From the NCBI RefSeq assembly GCF_014837055.1, contig NZ_JACSPQ010000001.1:1111970-1175969 (forward strand): DNA of 64,000 nt, given 5' to 3'. The notes below the pieces were generated by a model. It made no database searches, was not told the origin of the DNA, and saw only the letters and a program-made list of their open reading frames with translations. Made by a program: the position numbers and the translations under genes. This DNA comes from Phocaeicola faecium (GTDB taxonomy: Bacteria > Bacteroidota > Bacteroidia > Bacteroidales > Bacteroidaceae). This document shows, piece after piece, positions 53,377-62,761 of the stretch (its first letter is position 1; each line of letters starts with the position of its first letter).

Positions 53377-54147
53377 ATGAAAAACATGAAAATTGTCATT
53401 TTACAAACCGATATTCACTGGACGAATCCTGCGGCTAACATCCGACACGCAGATGAGATTATATCGCGTTACGCCGACGGAGATTTATTCGTCCTCCCTG
53501 AAATGTTTTCTACCGGATTCTGCACGCAGCCGAAAGGAGTGGCAGAAACAGACGGGGGCGAGGCCCTGCAATGGATGAAGCGCAAAGCTGCGGAACGCGG
53601 GTGTGCGATAGCCGGAAGCATCGCAGTGGAAGAAGACGGAAAGTATTACAACCGTTTTTACTTCGTACACCCCGACGGCAAAGTGCAGCATTACGATAAG
53701 AAACATTTATTTACTTACGGCGGCGAGCACAAACAATACACGCACGGAACGAAACGGGTTATTGTTTCTTACCGGGGCATACGTTTTTTGCTTCAAGTGT
53801 GTTACGATTTGCGTTTCCCTGTATGGTCGCGCAACCGGAAAGATTACGATGCCATCCTTTACGTTGCCAGTTGGCCGACTCCGCGCATCGGAGCATGGAA
53901 AACGTTGTTACGCGCACGGGCTATTGAGAACCAATGTTACGTAATAGCCGTGAACCGTGTGGGCGAAGACCCTGCCTGCCAATACTGCGGCGGAAGCGCC
54001 ATCATCAATCCTTACGGCGAAACATTGGCAGCCTGCGAAGACGATACGGCGTGTGAGGCCGAGGCTGTTATCGACATGAACGAGTTGGAGGGCTTCCGCA
54101 AAAAATTCCCCGTACTGGACGATGCCGACGGATTCAGCCTTTTATAA
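53377..54147 (+). CDS. Nitrilase-family omega-amidase
   Basis: 256 residues. The catalytic triad is Glu42 (VLPEMF), Lys108 (YDKKHLF) and Cys142 (QVCYDLRFP). It resembles YafV/Nit2-type omega-amidases, which hydrolyse 2-oxoglutaramate and 2-oxosuccinamate. Start at 53377; an ATG at 53386 also occurs. The gene ends 44 nt before iorA. Confidence 0.9.
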   Translation: MKNMKIVILQTDIHWTNPAANIRHADEIISRYADGDLFVLPEMFSTGFCTQPKGVAETDGGEALQWMKRKAAERGCAIAGSIAVEEDGKYYNRFYFVHPDGKVQHYDKKHLFTYGGEHKQYTHGTKRVIVSYRGIRFLLQVCYDLRFPVWSRNRKDYDAILYVASWPTPRIGAWKTLLRARAIENQCYVIAVNRVGEDPACQYCGGSAIINPYGETLAACEDDTACEAEAVIDMNELEGFRKKFPVLDDADGFSLL

Positions 54148-54191
54148 AACCGGCTTTTTGAACGAAAAAAAATAAAAACAAATACCTAAAT

Positions 54192-55811
54192 ATGGAAAAC
54201 AACAAACTCTTACTATTGGGCGACCAAGCGATAGCACTTGGCGCCATCCATGCAGGAATATCCGGTGTATATGCTTATCCCGGTACTCCTTCGACCGAAA
54301 TCACCGAATACATCCAAGAATCGCCGCTGGCTAAAGAGCGAGGCGTACACAGCCGCTGGTGTACCAACGAAAAGACTGCAATGGAAGCGGCGTTGGGCGT
54401 ATCGTACGTGGGCAAGCGCGCATTGGTATGCATGAAGCATGTAGGCATGAATGTATGTGCCGATGCTTTTGTAAATTCTGCCATCACGGGCGTCAACGGC
54501 GGGATTGTAGTGGTAGCTGCCGATGACCCGTCGATGCACTCTTCACAAAACGAACAAGATTCACGCTTTTACGGCAAGTTTGCCATGATTCCCATACTCG
54601 AACCGTCTTCCCAACAAGAGGCTTACGACATGATGGGATATGCTTTCGAACTGTCTGAAAGCAAAAAGCTCCCCGTATTGATGCGTATCGTAACCCGTCT
54701 GGCACATTCGCGCGCGGCTGTCGCTGTAAGAAATGCGGCAAACGAAACCGCTTGTACGGGCAGAGCTTCCGTCCCCACCGACTGGATATTGCTCCCTGCC
54801 AACGCTCGCCAGCGTTACAAAGAAGTTATTAAAGTTCAACCCGAACTTATAAAGCTCGCCGAAGAAACTTCATACAATGCCTTGTCGGTAACAGCCGGAG
54901 GCACAGCAGAAAAAGGTATCATAGCTTGCGGCATCGGATATAATTATGTAATGGAGAATTATCCCGACGGTTGTCCTTATCCGCTTCTGAAGATAGCTCA
55001 ATATCCCTTGCCCGCCGAAAAAATAACCCGGCTGGCTCATACCTGCAAGGAAATCTTGGTAGTAGAAGACGGTCAGCCTTTCGTAGAAGAACAGCTTAAA
55101 GGAGTATTGCCATCGACATACATCGTGAAAGGAAGATTGAGCGGTGAACTGCCCCGCACGGGAGAATTAAATCCCGACAATGTGAAAGCAGCTTTGGGCA
55201 TAGCCGGCGCACAGGTATATGCTGCGGCACAAAACGTAGTTCCTCGTCCACCCGCACTTTGTAATGGATGCGGGCACCGCGACGTGTACGACGCACTGAA
55301 CCGTGTAGCTGCCGGATATCCCGATGCCAAAATATTCGGCGACATCGGATGTTATACGCTGGGCGCACTTCCTCCGTTCCGTGCGTTAGACAGCTGTGTC
55401 GACATGGGAGCTTCCATCACAATGGCAAAGGGAGCAGCCGATGCCGGACTGTTTCCTGCCATAGCCGTTATCGGCGATTCTACCTTTACCCATTCGGGAA
55501 TGACAGGCTTGCTGGATGCCGTAAACGACCAATCCAATATCACCGTAATCATCTCCGATAACCTGACTACTGCCATGACTGGCGGTCAGGATTCTGCCGG
55601 AACCAACAAATTCGAGGCCATTTGTCTGGGGTTAGGCGTAGAGCCTGAACACGTGCGCGTAGTGGTTCCTCTTCCGAAAAACATGGAAGAAATCACCCGC
55701 ATCATCCGCGAAGAAATAGAATATAAAGGAGTATCTGTCATTATCCCGCGCCGCGAATGTATGCAGACTCTCAACCGTAAGTTAAAACAAAAAAGAGCAG
55801 AAAAGAAATGA
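54192..55811 (+). CDS. iorA: Indolepyruvate oxidoreductase alpha subunit, ferredoxin domain absent
   Basis: 539 residues. The N-terminal pyruvate-oxidoreductase-type domain (GVYAYPGTPSTEITEY) is followed by the TPP domain: ALCNGCGHRDVYDAL, DIGCYTLGALPP, GDSTFTHSGMTGLLDA and NLTTAMTGGQDS. Archaeal IorA ends in a two-cluster ferredoxin domain with CxxCxxC boxes; this protein stops before it. It oxidises arylpyruvates to aryl-acetyl-CoA. The end overlaps iorB by 4 nt. Confidence 0.92.
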   Translation: MENNKLLLLGDQAIALGAIHAGISGVYAYPGTPSTEITEYIQESPLAKERGVHSRWCTNEKTAMEAALGVSYVGKRALVCMKHVGMNVCADAFVNSAITGVNGGIVVVAADDPSMHSSQNEQDSRFYGKFAMIPILEPSSQQEAYDMMGYAFELSESKKLPVLMRIVTRLAHSRAAVAVRNAANETACTGRASVPTDWILLPANARQRYKEVIKVQPELIKLAEETSYNALSVTAGGTAEKGIIACGIGYNYVMENYPDGCPYPLLKIAQYPLPAEKITRLAHTCKEILVVEDGQPFVEEQLKGVLPSTYIVKGRLSGELPRTGELNPDNVKAALGIAGAQVYAAAQNVVPRPPALCNGCGHRDVYDALNRVAAGYPDAKIFGDIGCYTLGALPPFRALDSCVDMGASITMAKGAADAGLFPAIAVIGDSTFTHSGMTGLLDAVNDQSNITVIISDNLTTAMTGGQDSAGTNKFEAICLGLGVEPEHVRVVVPLPKNMEEITRIIREEIEYKGVSVIIPRRECMQTLNRKLKQKRAEKK

Positions 55812-56404
55812 AAACAGACATCATACTTTCAGGAGTGGGCGGACAAGGCATCTTGTCAATAGCCACCATTATCGGCGAAGCGGCCACCCGCATGGGATTG
55901 ACCTTGAAACAAGCCGAAGTTCACGGAATGAGCCAGAGAGGAGGAGACGTTCAGTCGAATCTCCGCTTATCGGATACGTCCATCGCTTCTGACCTTATAC
56001 CGCTCGGCACTGCCGATATGATTCTTTCGTTAGAGCCGATGGAAGCGCTACGCTATTTGCCGTATCTGGGAAAAGACGGGTGGATTATCACGTCTTCTAC
56101 TCCGTTTAAAAATATACCGAATTATCCCGACGAAGAAAAGCTAATGGCTGAACTGAACGCCCAGCCTCACGTGGTGGCACTGGATGTGGAAGGATTGGCA
56201 AAAGAGCACCAGATGCCCAAATCGGCAAACGTGATTCTGCTTGGCGCAGCAGCTTCTTTTCTTCAGATACTTGACGTACAGACGCTGCGTGAAAGCGTGG
56301 GACGTATCTTTGCATCGAAAGGCGAAGCCGTAGTAGAGACCAATTACCGTGCCTTCGACATCGGGTATGAGTATGTGAAACGTCTTAACCAGCCTGCCTT
56401 ATGA
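55808..56404 (+). CDS. iorB: Indolepyruvate oxidoreductase beta subunit
   Basis: 198 residues, the gamma-type pyruvate-oxidoreductase domain. GVGGQGILSIATIIGEAA, VHGMSQRGGDVQSNLRL and ANVILLGAAASF are typical. It pairs with IorA. The stop overlaps the aminotransferase start by 4 nt. Confidence 0.93.
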   Translation: MKTDIILSGVGGQGILSIATIIGEAATRMGLTLKQAEVHGMSQRGGDVQSNLRLSDTSIASDLIPLGTADMILSLEPMEALRYLPYLGKDGWIITSSTPFKNIPNYPDEEKLMAELNAQPHVVALDVEGLAKEHQMPKSANVILLGAAASFLQILDVQTLRESVGRIFASKGEAVVETNYRAFDIGYEYVKRLNQPAL

Positions 56405-57714
56405 GTCGTGTATTCAGCGAGGAACAAGTATCCTCGGTAGCCAAAGAAATGAAAGTTGCCGACTTACAAAACGCCACCATCGGCGACGTATTGCTGGTAG
56501 CTTCCCGCTTGGAAGAGTTGACAGGCATCCCGTTTATCCGCATGGATCAAGGCTCGCCCGGATTACCCGCCAACCGCATAGGCATTGAAGCAGAAAAGGC
56601 TGCGCTCGACCGCGGAGTGGGTGCGCAATATCCTGCCGCAGCGGGAGTAGCAGAGCTGAAAGAGGCTGCTTCACGTTTTGTCAAGGCATTTATTGATATC
56701 GACATTTCTCCCCGCGCCTGCCTGCCTACCACCGGCTCAGTAGCCGCTTCGTTCGGAGCATTTATCGCCTGTACCCAACGCATTCCGGGTAAAGATAAAG
56801 TATTGTTTATCGATCCGGGATTCCCGATACAGAAATCCCAGCTTCGCATCCTCGGTATCGGATGGGAATGGTTCGACATCCACGATTTCCGCGGGCAGGC
56901 TTTACGCCCGAAGTTGGAAAGTTTCCTCGAAAAAGGCGACATCGCTGCCATTGTGTACTCTAACCCCAACAATCCGGCATGGATTTGCTTGGAAGAAGAA
57001 GAACTGCAAATCATCGGCGCACTGGCTACCCGGTACGATGCTGTGGTATTGGAAGACCAAGCCTACTTCTGCATGGATTTCCGCCACGCATTCGGTCGTC
57101 CGTACACAGCTCCTTTTGTGCCCACCGTCGCAAGATACACGGATAACTATATCCTGATGCTGTCTGCCTCAAAAATATTCAGCTATGCCGGACAGCGTAT
57201 CGCGTTGGCTTGCGTTTCTGACAAGCTGTTCGACAAGCAATACCCTGCCCTCGCCCAAAGATACGAAGACTCCGGCGTGTTCGGTCCTACGTTTATTGCT
57301 TCCATCATGTATATGATTACGTCGGGCTGTACGGCTACTACGCAATATGCCATGGCTGAAATGCTGAACCGCTCGGTATCGGGAGAAATCAATTTCGTAG
57401 AAGATGTGCGCGAATACGAACGCCGTGCACGCCGCATGAAACAAATCTTTACGGACAACGGCTTTACCATCGTTTACGACCGCGACGTTACTCAGCGCGT
57501 GGGCGACGGATTCTTTTTCACCCTCGGCTATCCCGGCATGACGGGCGGTGAATTGCTTTGCGAACTGATGTATTACGGCGTAAGCAGCATTTCGCTGTCT
57601 ACTACCGGCAGTGACCAGCAAGGAGTGCGTGCCTGCACATCGCGTATGCGCGAAGAGCTTTACCCGATACTGGAAGAAAGAATGAAAGCTTTCCGCGAAG
57701 ACCACCCGATATAA
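56401..57714 (+). CDS. PLP-dependent aminotransferase class I/II
   Basis: 437 residues, fold type I. The PLP lysine region is ILMLSASKIFSYAGQRIALA, and YSNPNNPAWICLEEEEL is the family helix. C-terminal Arg (RACTSRMREEL) fits the substrate carboxylate. Placed right after iorAB, it likely makes the arylpyruvates from aromatic amino acids. Confidence 0.9.
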   Translation: MSRVFSEEQVSSVAKEMKVADLQNATIGDVLLVASRLEELTGIPFIRMDQGSPGLPANRIGIEAEKAALDRGVGAQYPAAAGVAELKEAASRFVKAFIDIDISPRACLPTTGSVAASFGAFIACTQRIPGKDKVLFIDPGFPIQKSQLRILGIGWEWFDIHDFRGQALRPKLESFLEKGDIAAIVYSNPNNPAWICLEEEELQIIGALATRYDAVVLEDQAYFCMDFRHAFGRPYTAPFVPTVARYTDNYILMLSASKIFSYAGQRIALACVSDKLFDKQYPALAQRYEDSGVFGPTFIASIMYMITSGCTATTQYAMAEMLNRSVSGEINFVEDVREYERRARRMKQIFTDNGFTIVYDRDVTQRVGDGFFFTLGYPGMTGGELLCELMYYGVSSISLSTTGSDQQGVRACTSRMREELYPILEERMKAFREDHPI

Positions 57715-57796
57715 ATTAATAATGTATATAAAGGAGTGATAACAGAGTATGGTTACGCCGCTCGTTATTCACAGCCTATGTTAACGATTATCTGAC

Positions 57797-59098
57797 ATGA
57801 TTTGGAACACTAACAAAGAATGTATGCCGCGCGAACAAATGCGCGAACTACAAGGCAAACGCTTGCAGAAGCTCGTTGTTTACGTTTATCATAACGTACC
57901 TTTCTATCGCAAGAAAATGCAGGAAATGGACCTTGCGCCCGATGACATACGCTGCATCGACGACATTGTGAAACTTCCGTTCACCACCAAGCAGGATTTA
58001 CGGGACAATTATCCGTACGGGTTGATGGCGGCTCCGCTTTCAGAGGTGGTGCGTGTACATGCCTCATCGGGCACGACAGGAAACCCAACCATTGTAGGTT
58101 ATACCCGCCGCGACCTTTCCATCTGGTCGGAGGTGATGGCACGGTGTCTGTCTGCTTATGGCGTTACGCGCGATGATACCTTTTCCGTTAGTTATGGATA
58201 CGGACTGTTTACAGGAGGACTGGGGGCGCATTACGGTGTTGAGAACCTCGGTGCTACCGTTATACCGGCTTCTACGGGAAATACCGAGAAACACGTGCGC
58301 CTCATCCGCGACCTCCACATTACGGGTATCGCCTGTACGCCTTCGTACGCGCTTTATCTGGCTGAGGTGGCTGAACGCATGGGTATCCAAAAAGGAGAAC
58401 TCGGACTACGTGTGGGGGCGTTCGGGGCAGAACCGTGGACGGAAAACATGCGCCGCGAAATTCAGGAACGCCTCGGACTGAAAGGATATAATATCTACGG
58501 ATTAAGCGAAATCATAGGGCCGGGCGTGTCTTACGAATGTCAGGAGCAAAACGGCTCGCACATTAACGAAGACCATTTCTATCCCGAAATCATCGACCCT
58601 GAAACGCTTCAGCCGCTGCCCGCCGGCACAAGGGGAGAACTGGTGTTTACCACGCTCACCAAAGAAGGAATGCCTTTGCTCCGATACCGTACGAAAGACC
58701 TTACTTCGCTCATGCCGGGCACGTGTCCGTGCGGACGAACCAACGTACGGATGACTCCTATCATGGGACGCAGCGACGATATGCTCATCATCCGGGGTAT
58801 CAATGTATTCCCGTCGCAGGTAGAAAGTGTTATCCTCGGCATGAAAGAATTTGAACCGCGTTACTTGCTGGTGGTCGACCGCAAGAAAAACCTCGACACA
58901 CTGGAAGTGCAGGTAGAGGTGCGCCGCGACTTCTTTACCGACGACATCGGTGCCATGTTGGGACTGAAAAAAATGCTTTCCGACAAACTCAAGAGCGTAC
59001 TGTCCATCAGTGCCGATGTGAAGTTGATGGAACCTAACAGCATAGCCCGCAGCGAAGGAAAATCGACACGGGTAATAGACAAACGTGTATTGGTATAA
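57797..59098 (+). CDS. paaK: Phenylacetate-CoA ligase
   Basis: 433 residues. The ATP-binding site is HASSGTTGNPTIVGYTRRD, with NIYGLSEIIGPG and the C-terminal RSDDMLIIRGINVFPSQVE. It activates aryl acetates to CoA thioesters, or runs in reverse to make ATP from aryl-acetyl-CoA. Together with IorAB it can form an aryl-acid fermentation or uptake pathway. It lies 82 nt after the aminotransferase gene. Confidence 0.93.
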   Translation: MIWNTNKECMPREQMRELQGKRLQKLVVYVYHNVPFYRKKMQEMDLAPDDIRCIDDIVKLPFTTKQDLRDNYPYGLMAAPLSEVVRVHASSGTTGNPTIVGYTRRDLSIWSEVMARCLSAYGVTRDDTFSVSYGYGLFTGGLGAHYGVENLGATVIPASTGNTEKHVRLIRDLHITGIACTPSYALYLAEVAERMGIQKGELGLRVGAFGAEPWTENMRREIQERLGLKGYNIYGLSEIIGPGVSYECQEQNGSHINEDHFYPEIIDPETLQPLPAGTRGELVFTTLTKEGMPLLRYRTKDLTSLMPGTCPCGRTNVRMTPIMGRSDDMLIIRGINVFPSQVESVILGMKEFEPRYLLVVDRKKNLDTLEVQVEVRRDFFTDDIGAMLGLKKMLSDKLKSVLSISADVKLMEPNSIARSEGKSTRVIDKRVLV

Positions 59099-59120
59099 CC
59101 TAAAAAGCAATTATCAAGCT

Positions 59121-59537
59121 ATGACAATAAAACAATTATCGGTTTTTTTAGAGAATAAAACCGGACGAATCAACGACGTAGTGCGCACGTTGGGACAAAA
59201 CGGAATCAACATGCACGCTTTCAGTATGGCAGAAACGGCAGATTTCGGTATCCTGCGTCTGATAGTTTCTGATGTAGACAAGGCCGTAGAGGTATTGCGC
59301 CAGCAAGACTTTGCCGTGATGTCTACCGATGTGGTTTGTTTGAGTTGTGAAAACGTACCCGGCTCATTGGCTGTGATTTTAGAGTATCTGGCGCAAGAGC
59401 AAATTTTCATCGACTACATGTATGCTTTTGCCCAAAACGACCGTGCGCACGTGGTCATCAAGCCCAACGACATGGCGCGCTGTCTCGATGTACTGAAGCA
59501 GCACGGGTGTGAAGTGCTTTTGGATAAAGACCTGTAA
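59121..59537 (+). CDS. ACT-domain protein
   Basis: 138 residues from the ATG at 59121 (MTIKQLSVFLENKTGRIND); the upstream frame to 59085 overlaps paaK. Two ACT-like repeats (about 1-65 and 70-138) of this type bind amino acids. Adjacent ACT proteins and PaaK are a recurring pair; an allosteric or chaperone role for the ligase is likely but unproven. Confidence 0.85.
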   Translation: MTIKQLSVFLENKTGRINDVVRTLGQNGINMHAFSMAETADFGILRLIVSDVDKAVEVLRQQDFAVMSTDVVCLSCENVPGSLAVILEYLAQEQIFIDYMYAFAQNDRAHVVIKPNDMARCLDVLKQHGCEVLLDKDL

Positions 59538-59560
59538 GCCAACTTATTTTTGTTATCTAT

Positions 59561-59619
59561 TCCGCCTTGCTTCTGCCGAAATGTACTCGTGTTTTTCGCT
59601 GAAGCAAGGCGGATTTTTT
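59561..59619 (+). terminator. Terminator of the ior-paaK operon
   Basis: TCCGCCTTGCTTC and GAAGCAAGGCGGA form a 13-bp perfect stem with a 27-nt loop, followed by TTTTTT. Confidence 0.9.
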
Positions 59620-59640
59620 ATGTTTCTCCAAATCTTTTCG

Positions 59641-59648
59641 TAGCTTTG
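59641..59648 (+). promoter_or_regulatory. -7 box of the HMA-AraC promoter
   Basis: TAGCTTTG matches TAnnTTTG, 23 nt before the preferred ATG (59672). Confidence 0.5.
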
Positions 59649-59671
59649 TAATGTTATCAAAAGAAAAAACT

Positions 59672-60244
59672 ATGGCTACGATACTTTACATAAAAAACAT
59701 GGTTTGTAACCGTTGCATCATGGTGGTAGAAAATATTCTGAAAGCAGAACATCTTACACCGGAACGGGTTGAACTGGGAATGGCTTCCATCAGCGAAACA
59801 CTGACGGAGGAACAGAAAGAAAGCGTGCGCCGACAGTTGGAGGCTGTGGGCTTCGAACTGATGGATGATAAGCGCAGTCTTTTGATAGAACACATCAAGC
59901 AACTTATCATCGAGCTTATCCACCGACAGAACGGAGAATTGCGAACCAACCTGTCGGATTACCTCACGGAACATTGTGGACAGGATTACAGTGCGTTAAG
60001 CAAACTGTTTTCGGAAATCAACGGCATTACCATCGAAAAGTATTTCATTGCCCAAAAGATAGAGCGGGTAAAGGAGTTGCTCGCCTACGACGAACTTTCA
60101 CTGAACGAAATAGCTGATTTGCTGAACTATTCGAGTACGGCACACCTCAGCGCACAGTTTAAAAGCGTAACCGGAATGCCGCCCAGCCAGTTTAAGAAGC
60201 AAGCCAGCCACAAGCGCTTGGCGTTAGACAAAATCGGGCAATAA
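59672..60244 (+). CDS. AraC-family regulator with HMA-like metal-binding N-terminus
   Basis: 190 residues; the ATG at 59672 (MATILYIKNMVCNRCIMVV) is preferred over 59651. The N-terminal ~65 residues have an HMA-like fold with a CNRC metal motif. The C-terminal AraC domain has LNEIADLLNYSSTAHLSAQF and GMPPSQFKKQ. Upstream of copA, it is probably a copper-sensing activator of the exporter. This is a Bacteroidetes-type solution, unlike CueR or CsoR. Confidence 0.88.
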   Translation: MATILYIKNMVCNRCIMVVENILKAEHLTPERVELGMASISETLTEEQKESVRRQLEAVGFELMDDKRSLLIEHIKQLIIELIHRQNGELRTNLSDYLTEHCGQDYSALSKLFSEINGITIEKYFIAQKIERVKELLAYDELSLNEIADLLNYSSTAHLSAQFKSVTGMPPSQFKKQASHKRLALDKIGQ

Positions 60245-60255
60245 TATCCCCCAAA

Positions 60256-60295
60256 AACGCAAGCGGATGCGTTGATAAAAACATCCGCTTGCGTT
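60256..60295 (+). terminator. Terminator between the regulator and copA
   Basis: AACGCAAGCGGATG and CATCCGCTTGCGTT form a 14-bp stem with a 12-nt loop. A -7 box TACTTTTG (60414-60421) then serves copA, and GCTATGGGA (60325-60333) lies between. Confidence 0.8.
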
Positions 60296-60458
60296 CAACA
60301 AAACATGCGGATAAGTTACCTTACGCTATGGGAAGAAATTTTGCAGGCTTCAAACGATACAAAACTTGTAAATCCTATCCTTAATTATATAAATGGTTTT
60401 GCGGAAAAGCCGTTACTTTTGCATTCGCTAATAAGAACAGAATCAAATTTAAAAGTAT

Positions 60459-62672
60459 ATGGATAAACCCAAAACCATCAAACGGAATTTTCCTGTATTG
60501 GAAATGAGCTGTGCCGCGTGTGCAGCCCGTGTAGACAAGACATTAAACCGTCAGCCGGGCGTACAGACTGCAAGCGTAAACTACGCTTCGGCTATGGCAA
60601 CCGTAGAGTATGACCCTGAAATATGTTCACCCGAATCGTTACGTACAGCCGTACAGACAGCCGGATACGACCTTGTTATCACTGCTGATAAAGAGGAAAG
60701 CAAGCAAGAGGCAGAAGATGCTCACGAACTGAAGTACCACGCTTTGAAGCATCGTACCATCTGGGCGGTTCTTCTCTCGCTCCCCATCGCCATAATCGGA
60801 CTTTTCTTCATGGATATGCCTTACGCCAAGTACATTATGTGGCTATTATCTACTCCCGTTGTATTCTGGCTGGGCAGAGGATTCTACATCAATGCTTGGA
60901 AGCAACTGAAACATGGAAGTGCAAACATGGATACGCTGGTGGCAAACAGTACCGGAATTGCTTATATCTTCAGTCTGTTTAACCTTTTCTTCCCTCAGTT
61001 CTGGTTAAGCCGAGGCATCCAGCCTCATGTTTACTTTGAAGCGTCGAGCATGATTATCGCTTTTATTCTATTGGGCAGACTGCTGGAAGAACGGGCAAAA
61101 GGAAACACTTCTACCGCCATTCGGAAACTGATGGGGCTGCAACCCAAAACGGTGACGCTGCTTACTCCGCAAGGTGAATTGCGCGAAACTGCCATCGAAA
61201 CGGTAAAGATTGGTGACACGCTGGTTGTAAAACCGGGAGAAAAAATAGCCGTAGACGGAACGGTTACGGAGGGAAGTTCATACGTCGATGAAAGCATGTT
61301 GAGCGGCGAACCTGTTCCGGTGGAAAAGTCTGTATCTGCAAAGGTCTTTGCCGGCACCATTAACCAAAAAGGAAGTTTCCGATTCAAGGCAGAAAAGGTG
61401 GGCAGCGAAACCATGCTGTCTCAGATTATCCGCATGGTGCAAGACGCGCAAGGCAGCAAAGCTCCCGTACAGAAACTGGTAGACCGTATCGCTGCGGTTT
61501 TCGTTCCTGCCATTATGGGTATCGCGTTGTTGGCGTTTGTCTTGTGGCTGATATTCGACCCCGTAAACGGATTTACCCGCGGACTGCTGGCGGCGGTAAC
61601 GGTACTGATTATCGCTTGTCCGTGTGCGCTGGGACTCGCCACACCCACAGCCATCATGGTGGGTATCGGAAAAGGAGCCGAGACCGGCATATTGATTAAA
61701 GATGCCGAGAGCTTGGAAACAGCAAAGGGTATTGACACCATTGTACTCGATAAGACGGGAACGGTTACAGAAGGGAAGCCCGTGGTTACGGATTTTATCT
61801 GGACGGCAGAGACGCCGTTGCTGAAAAACATTTTTTACAGCTTGGAGGTCAGTTCCGAACACCCGTTAGCGGAAGCCGTGGCAAACCATCTGAAAGGCGA
61901 AGCTCTCCCGATAAATAACTTTGAGAGCCTGACCGGTGCAGGTATCAGCGGGATAGTTAACGGAAAGCGTTACTACGCCGGAAACCTGCGACTCATGAAG
62001 CAACAGCATATCCGTATCAGTGAATCGCTCGCCGCAACTGCCAAACGGCTGACGGAGGAAATGAAAACCGTGATATGGTTTGCCGACGAACAGGAAGCAT
62101 TAGCCCTTGCCGCCATTACCGACCGCATCAAGGAAACATCCAAAGAAGCTGTAGAGAAGCTTCGCCGAATGGGTATAGACATCTACATGTTAACGGGAGA
62201 CAACGAAGCGACAGCTGCATCCGTAGCCAAAGAAGCGGGCATACCGCACTATCGCGCCGAGGTTCTGCCTGCACAGAAAGCCGGATTCATAAAAGAGTTG
62301 CAACAACAGGGGAAACGGGTGGCAATGGTAGGCGACGGAATTAATGACAGTGCCGCCCTCGCCCAAGCCGATTTAAGTATCGCAATGGGTAAAGGAAGCG
62401 ACATTGCCATCGACGTTGCCAAAATGACAATTATCTCGTCCGACCTCCGCAAGATAGCCGATGCCGTCCGCCTGTCTACACTCACTGTCCGCACCATCCG
62501 CGAAAACCTTTTTTGGGCGTTTATCTATAATCTCATTGGCGTACCGATAGCTGCCGGTGCACTCTACCCCATTTGCGGTTTCGTTCTGAGTCCTATCATA
62601 GCGGGAGCAGCAATGGCGATGAGCAGCGTAAGCGTAGTGACCAACAGTCTCCGCCTGAAAACGAAACGCTGA
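60459..62672 (+). CDS. copA: Copper-exporting P-type ATPase
   Basis: 737 residues. One HMA domain (Cys18, Cys21 in MSCAACAAR), TM helices, [10 protein letters not shown] actuator, CPC transport motif in [15 protein letters not shown], phosphorylation [13 protein letters not shown] loop SSEHPLAEA, and [10 protein letters not shown]. It exports Cu+. Start at 60459. Confidence 0.97.
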   Translation: MDKPKTIKRNFPVLEMSCAACAARVDKTLNRQPGVQTASVNYASAMATVEYDPEICSPESLRTAVQTAGYDLVITADKEESKQEAEDAHELKYHALKHRTIWAVLLSLPIAIIGLFFMDMPYAKYIMWLLSTPVVFWLGRGFYINAWKQLKHGSANMDTLVANSTGIAYIFSLFNLFFPQFWLSRGIQPHVYFEASSMIIAFILLGRLLEERAKGNTSTAIRKLMGLQPKTVTLLTPQGELRETAIETVKIGDTLVVKPGEKIAVDGTVTEGSSYVDESMLSGEPVPVEKSVSAKVFAGTINQKGSFRFKAEKVGSETMLSQIIRMVQDAQGSKAPVQKLVDRIAAVFVPAIMGIALLAFVLWLIFDPVNGFTRGLLAAVTVLIIACPCALGLATPTAIMVGIGKGAETGILIKDAESLETAKGIDTIVLDKTGTVTEGKPVVTDFIWTAETPLLKNIFYSLEVSSEHPLAEAVANHLKGEALPINNFESLTGAGISGIVNGKRYYAGNLRLMKQQHIRISESLAATAKRLTEEMKTVIWFADEQEALALAAITDRIKETSKEAVEKLRRMGIDIYMLTGDNEATAASVAKEAGIPHYRAEVLPAQKAGFIKELQQQGKRVAMVGDGINDSAALAQADLSIAMGKGSDIAIDVAKMTIISSDLRKIADAVRLSTLTVRTIRENLFWAFIYNLIGVPIAAGALYPICGFVLSPIIAGAAMAMSSVSVVTNSLRLKTKR

Positions 62673-62686
62673 CAAGCGCATACGCA

Positions 62687-62733
62687 AACTGCTGTCATTG
62701 TCCGTACAAAGCTTCGGAACAGTGACAGCAGTT
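62687..62733. terminator. Bidirectional terminator between copA and mfd
   Basis: AACTGCTGTCATTGTCCG and CGGAACAGTGACAGCAGTT form a long stem with one mismatch and one bulge. It serves the convergent copA and mfd genes. Confidence 0.7.
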
Positions 62734-62761
62734 GGTGTATGCGGCAAGTTACTCTGACAGA

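Noticed and set aside
60272-60466. 64-codon + frame between the AraC regulator and copA
   Set aside because: It begins within the terminator hairpin at 60256-60295, spans the copA -7 box and has no family-like features.
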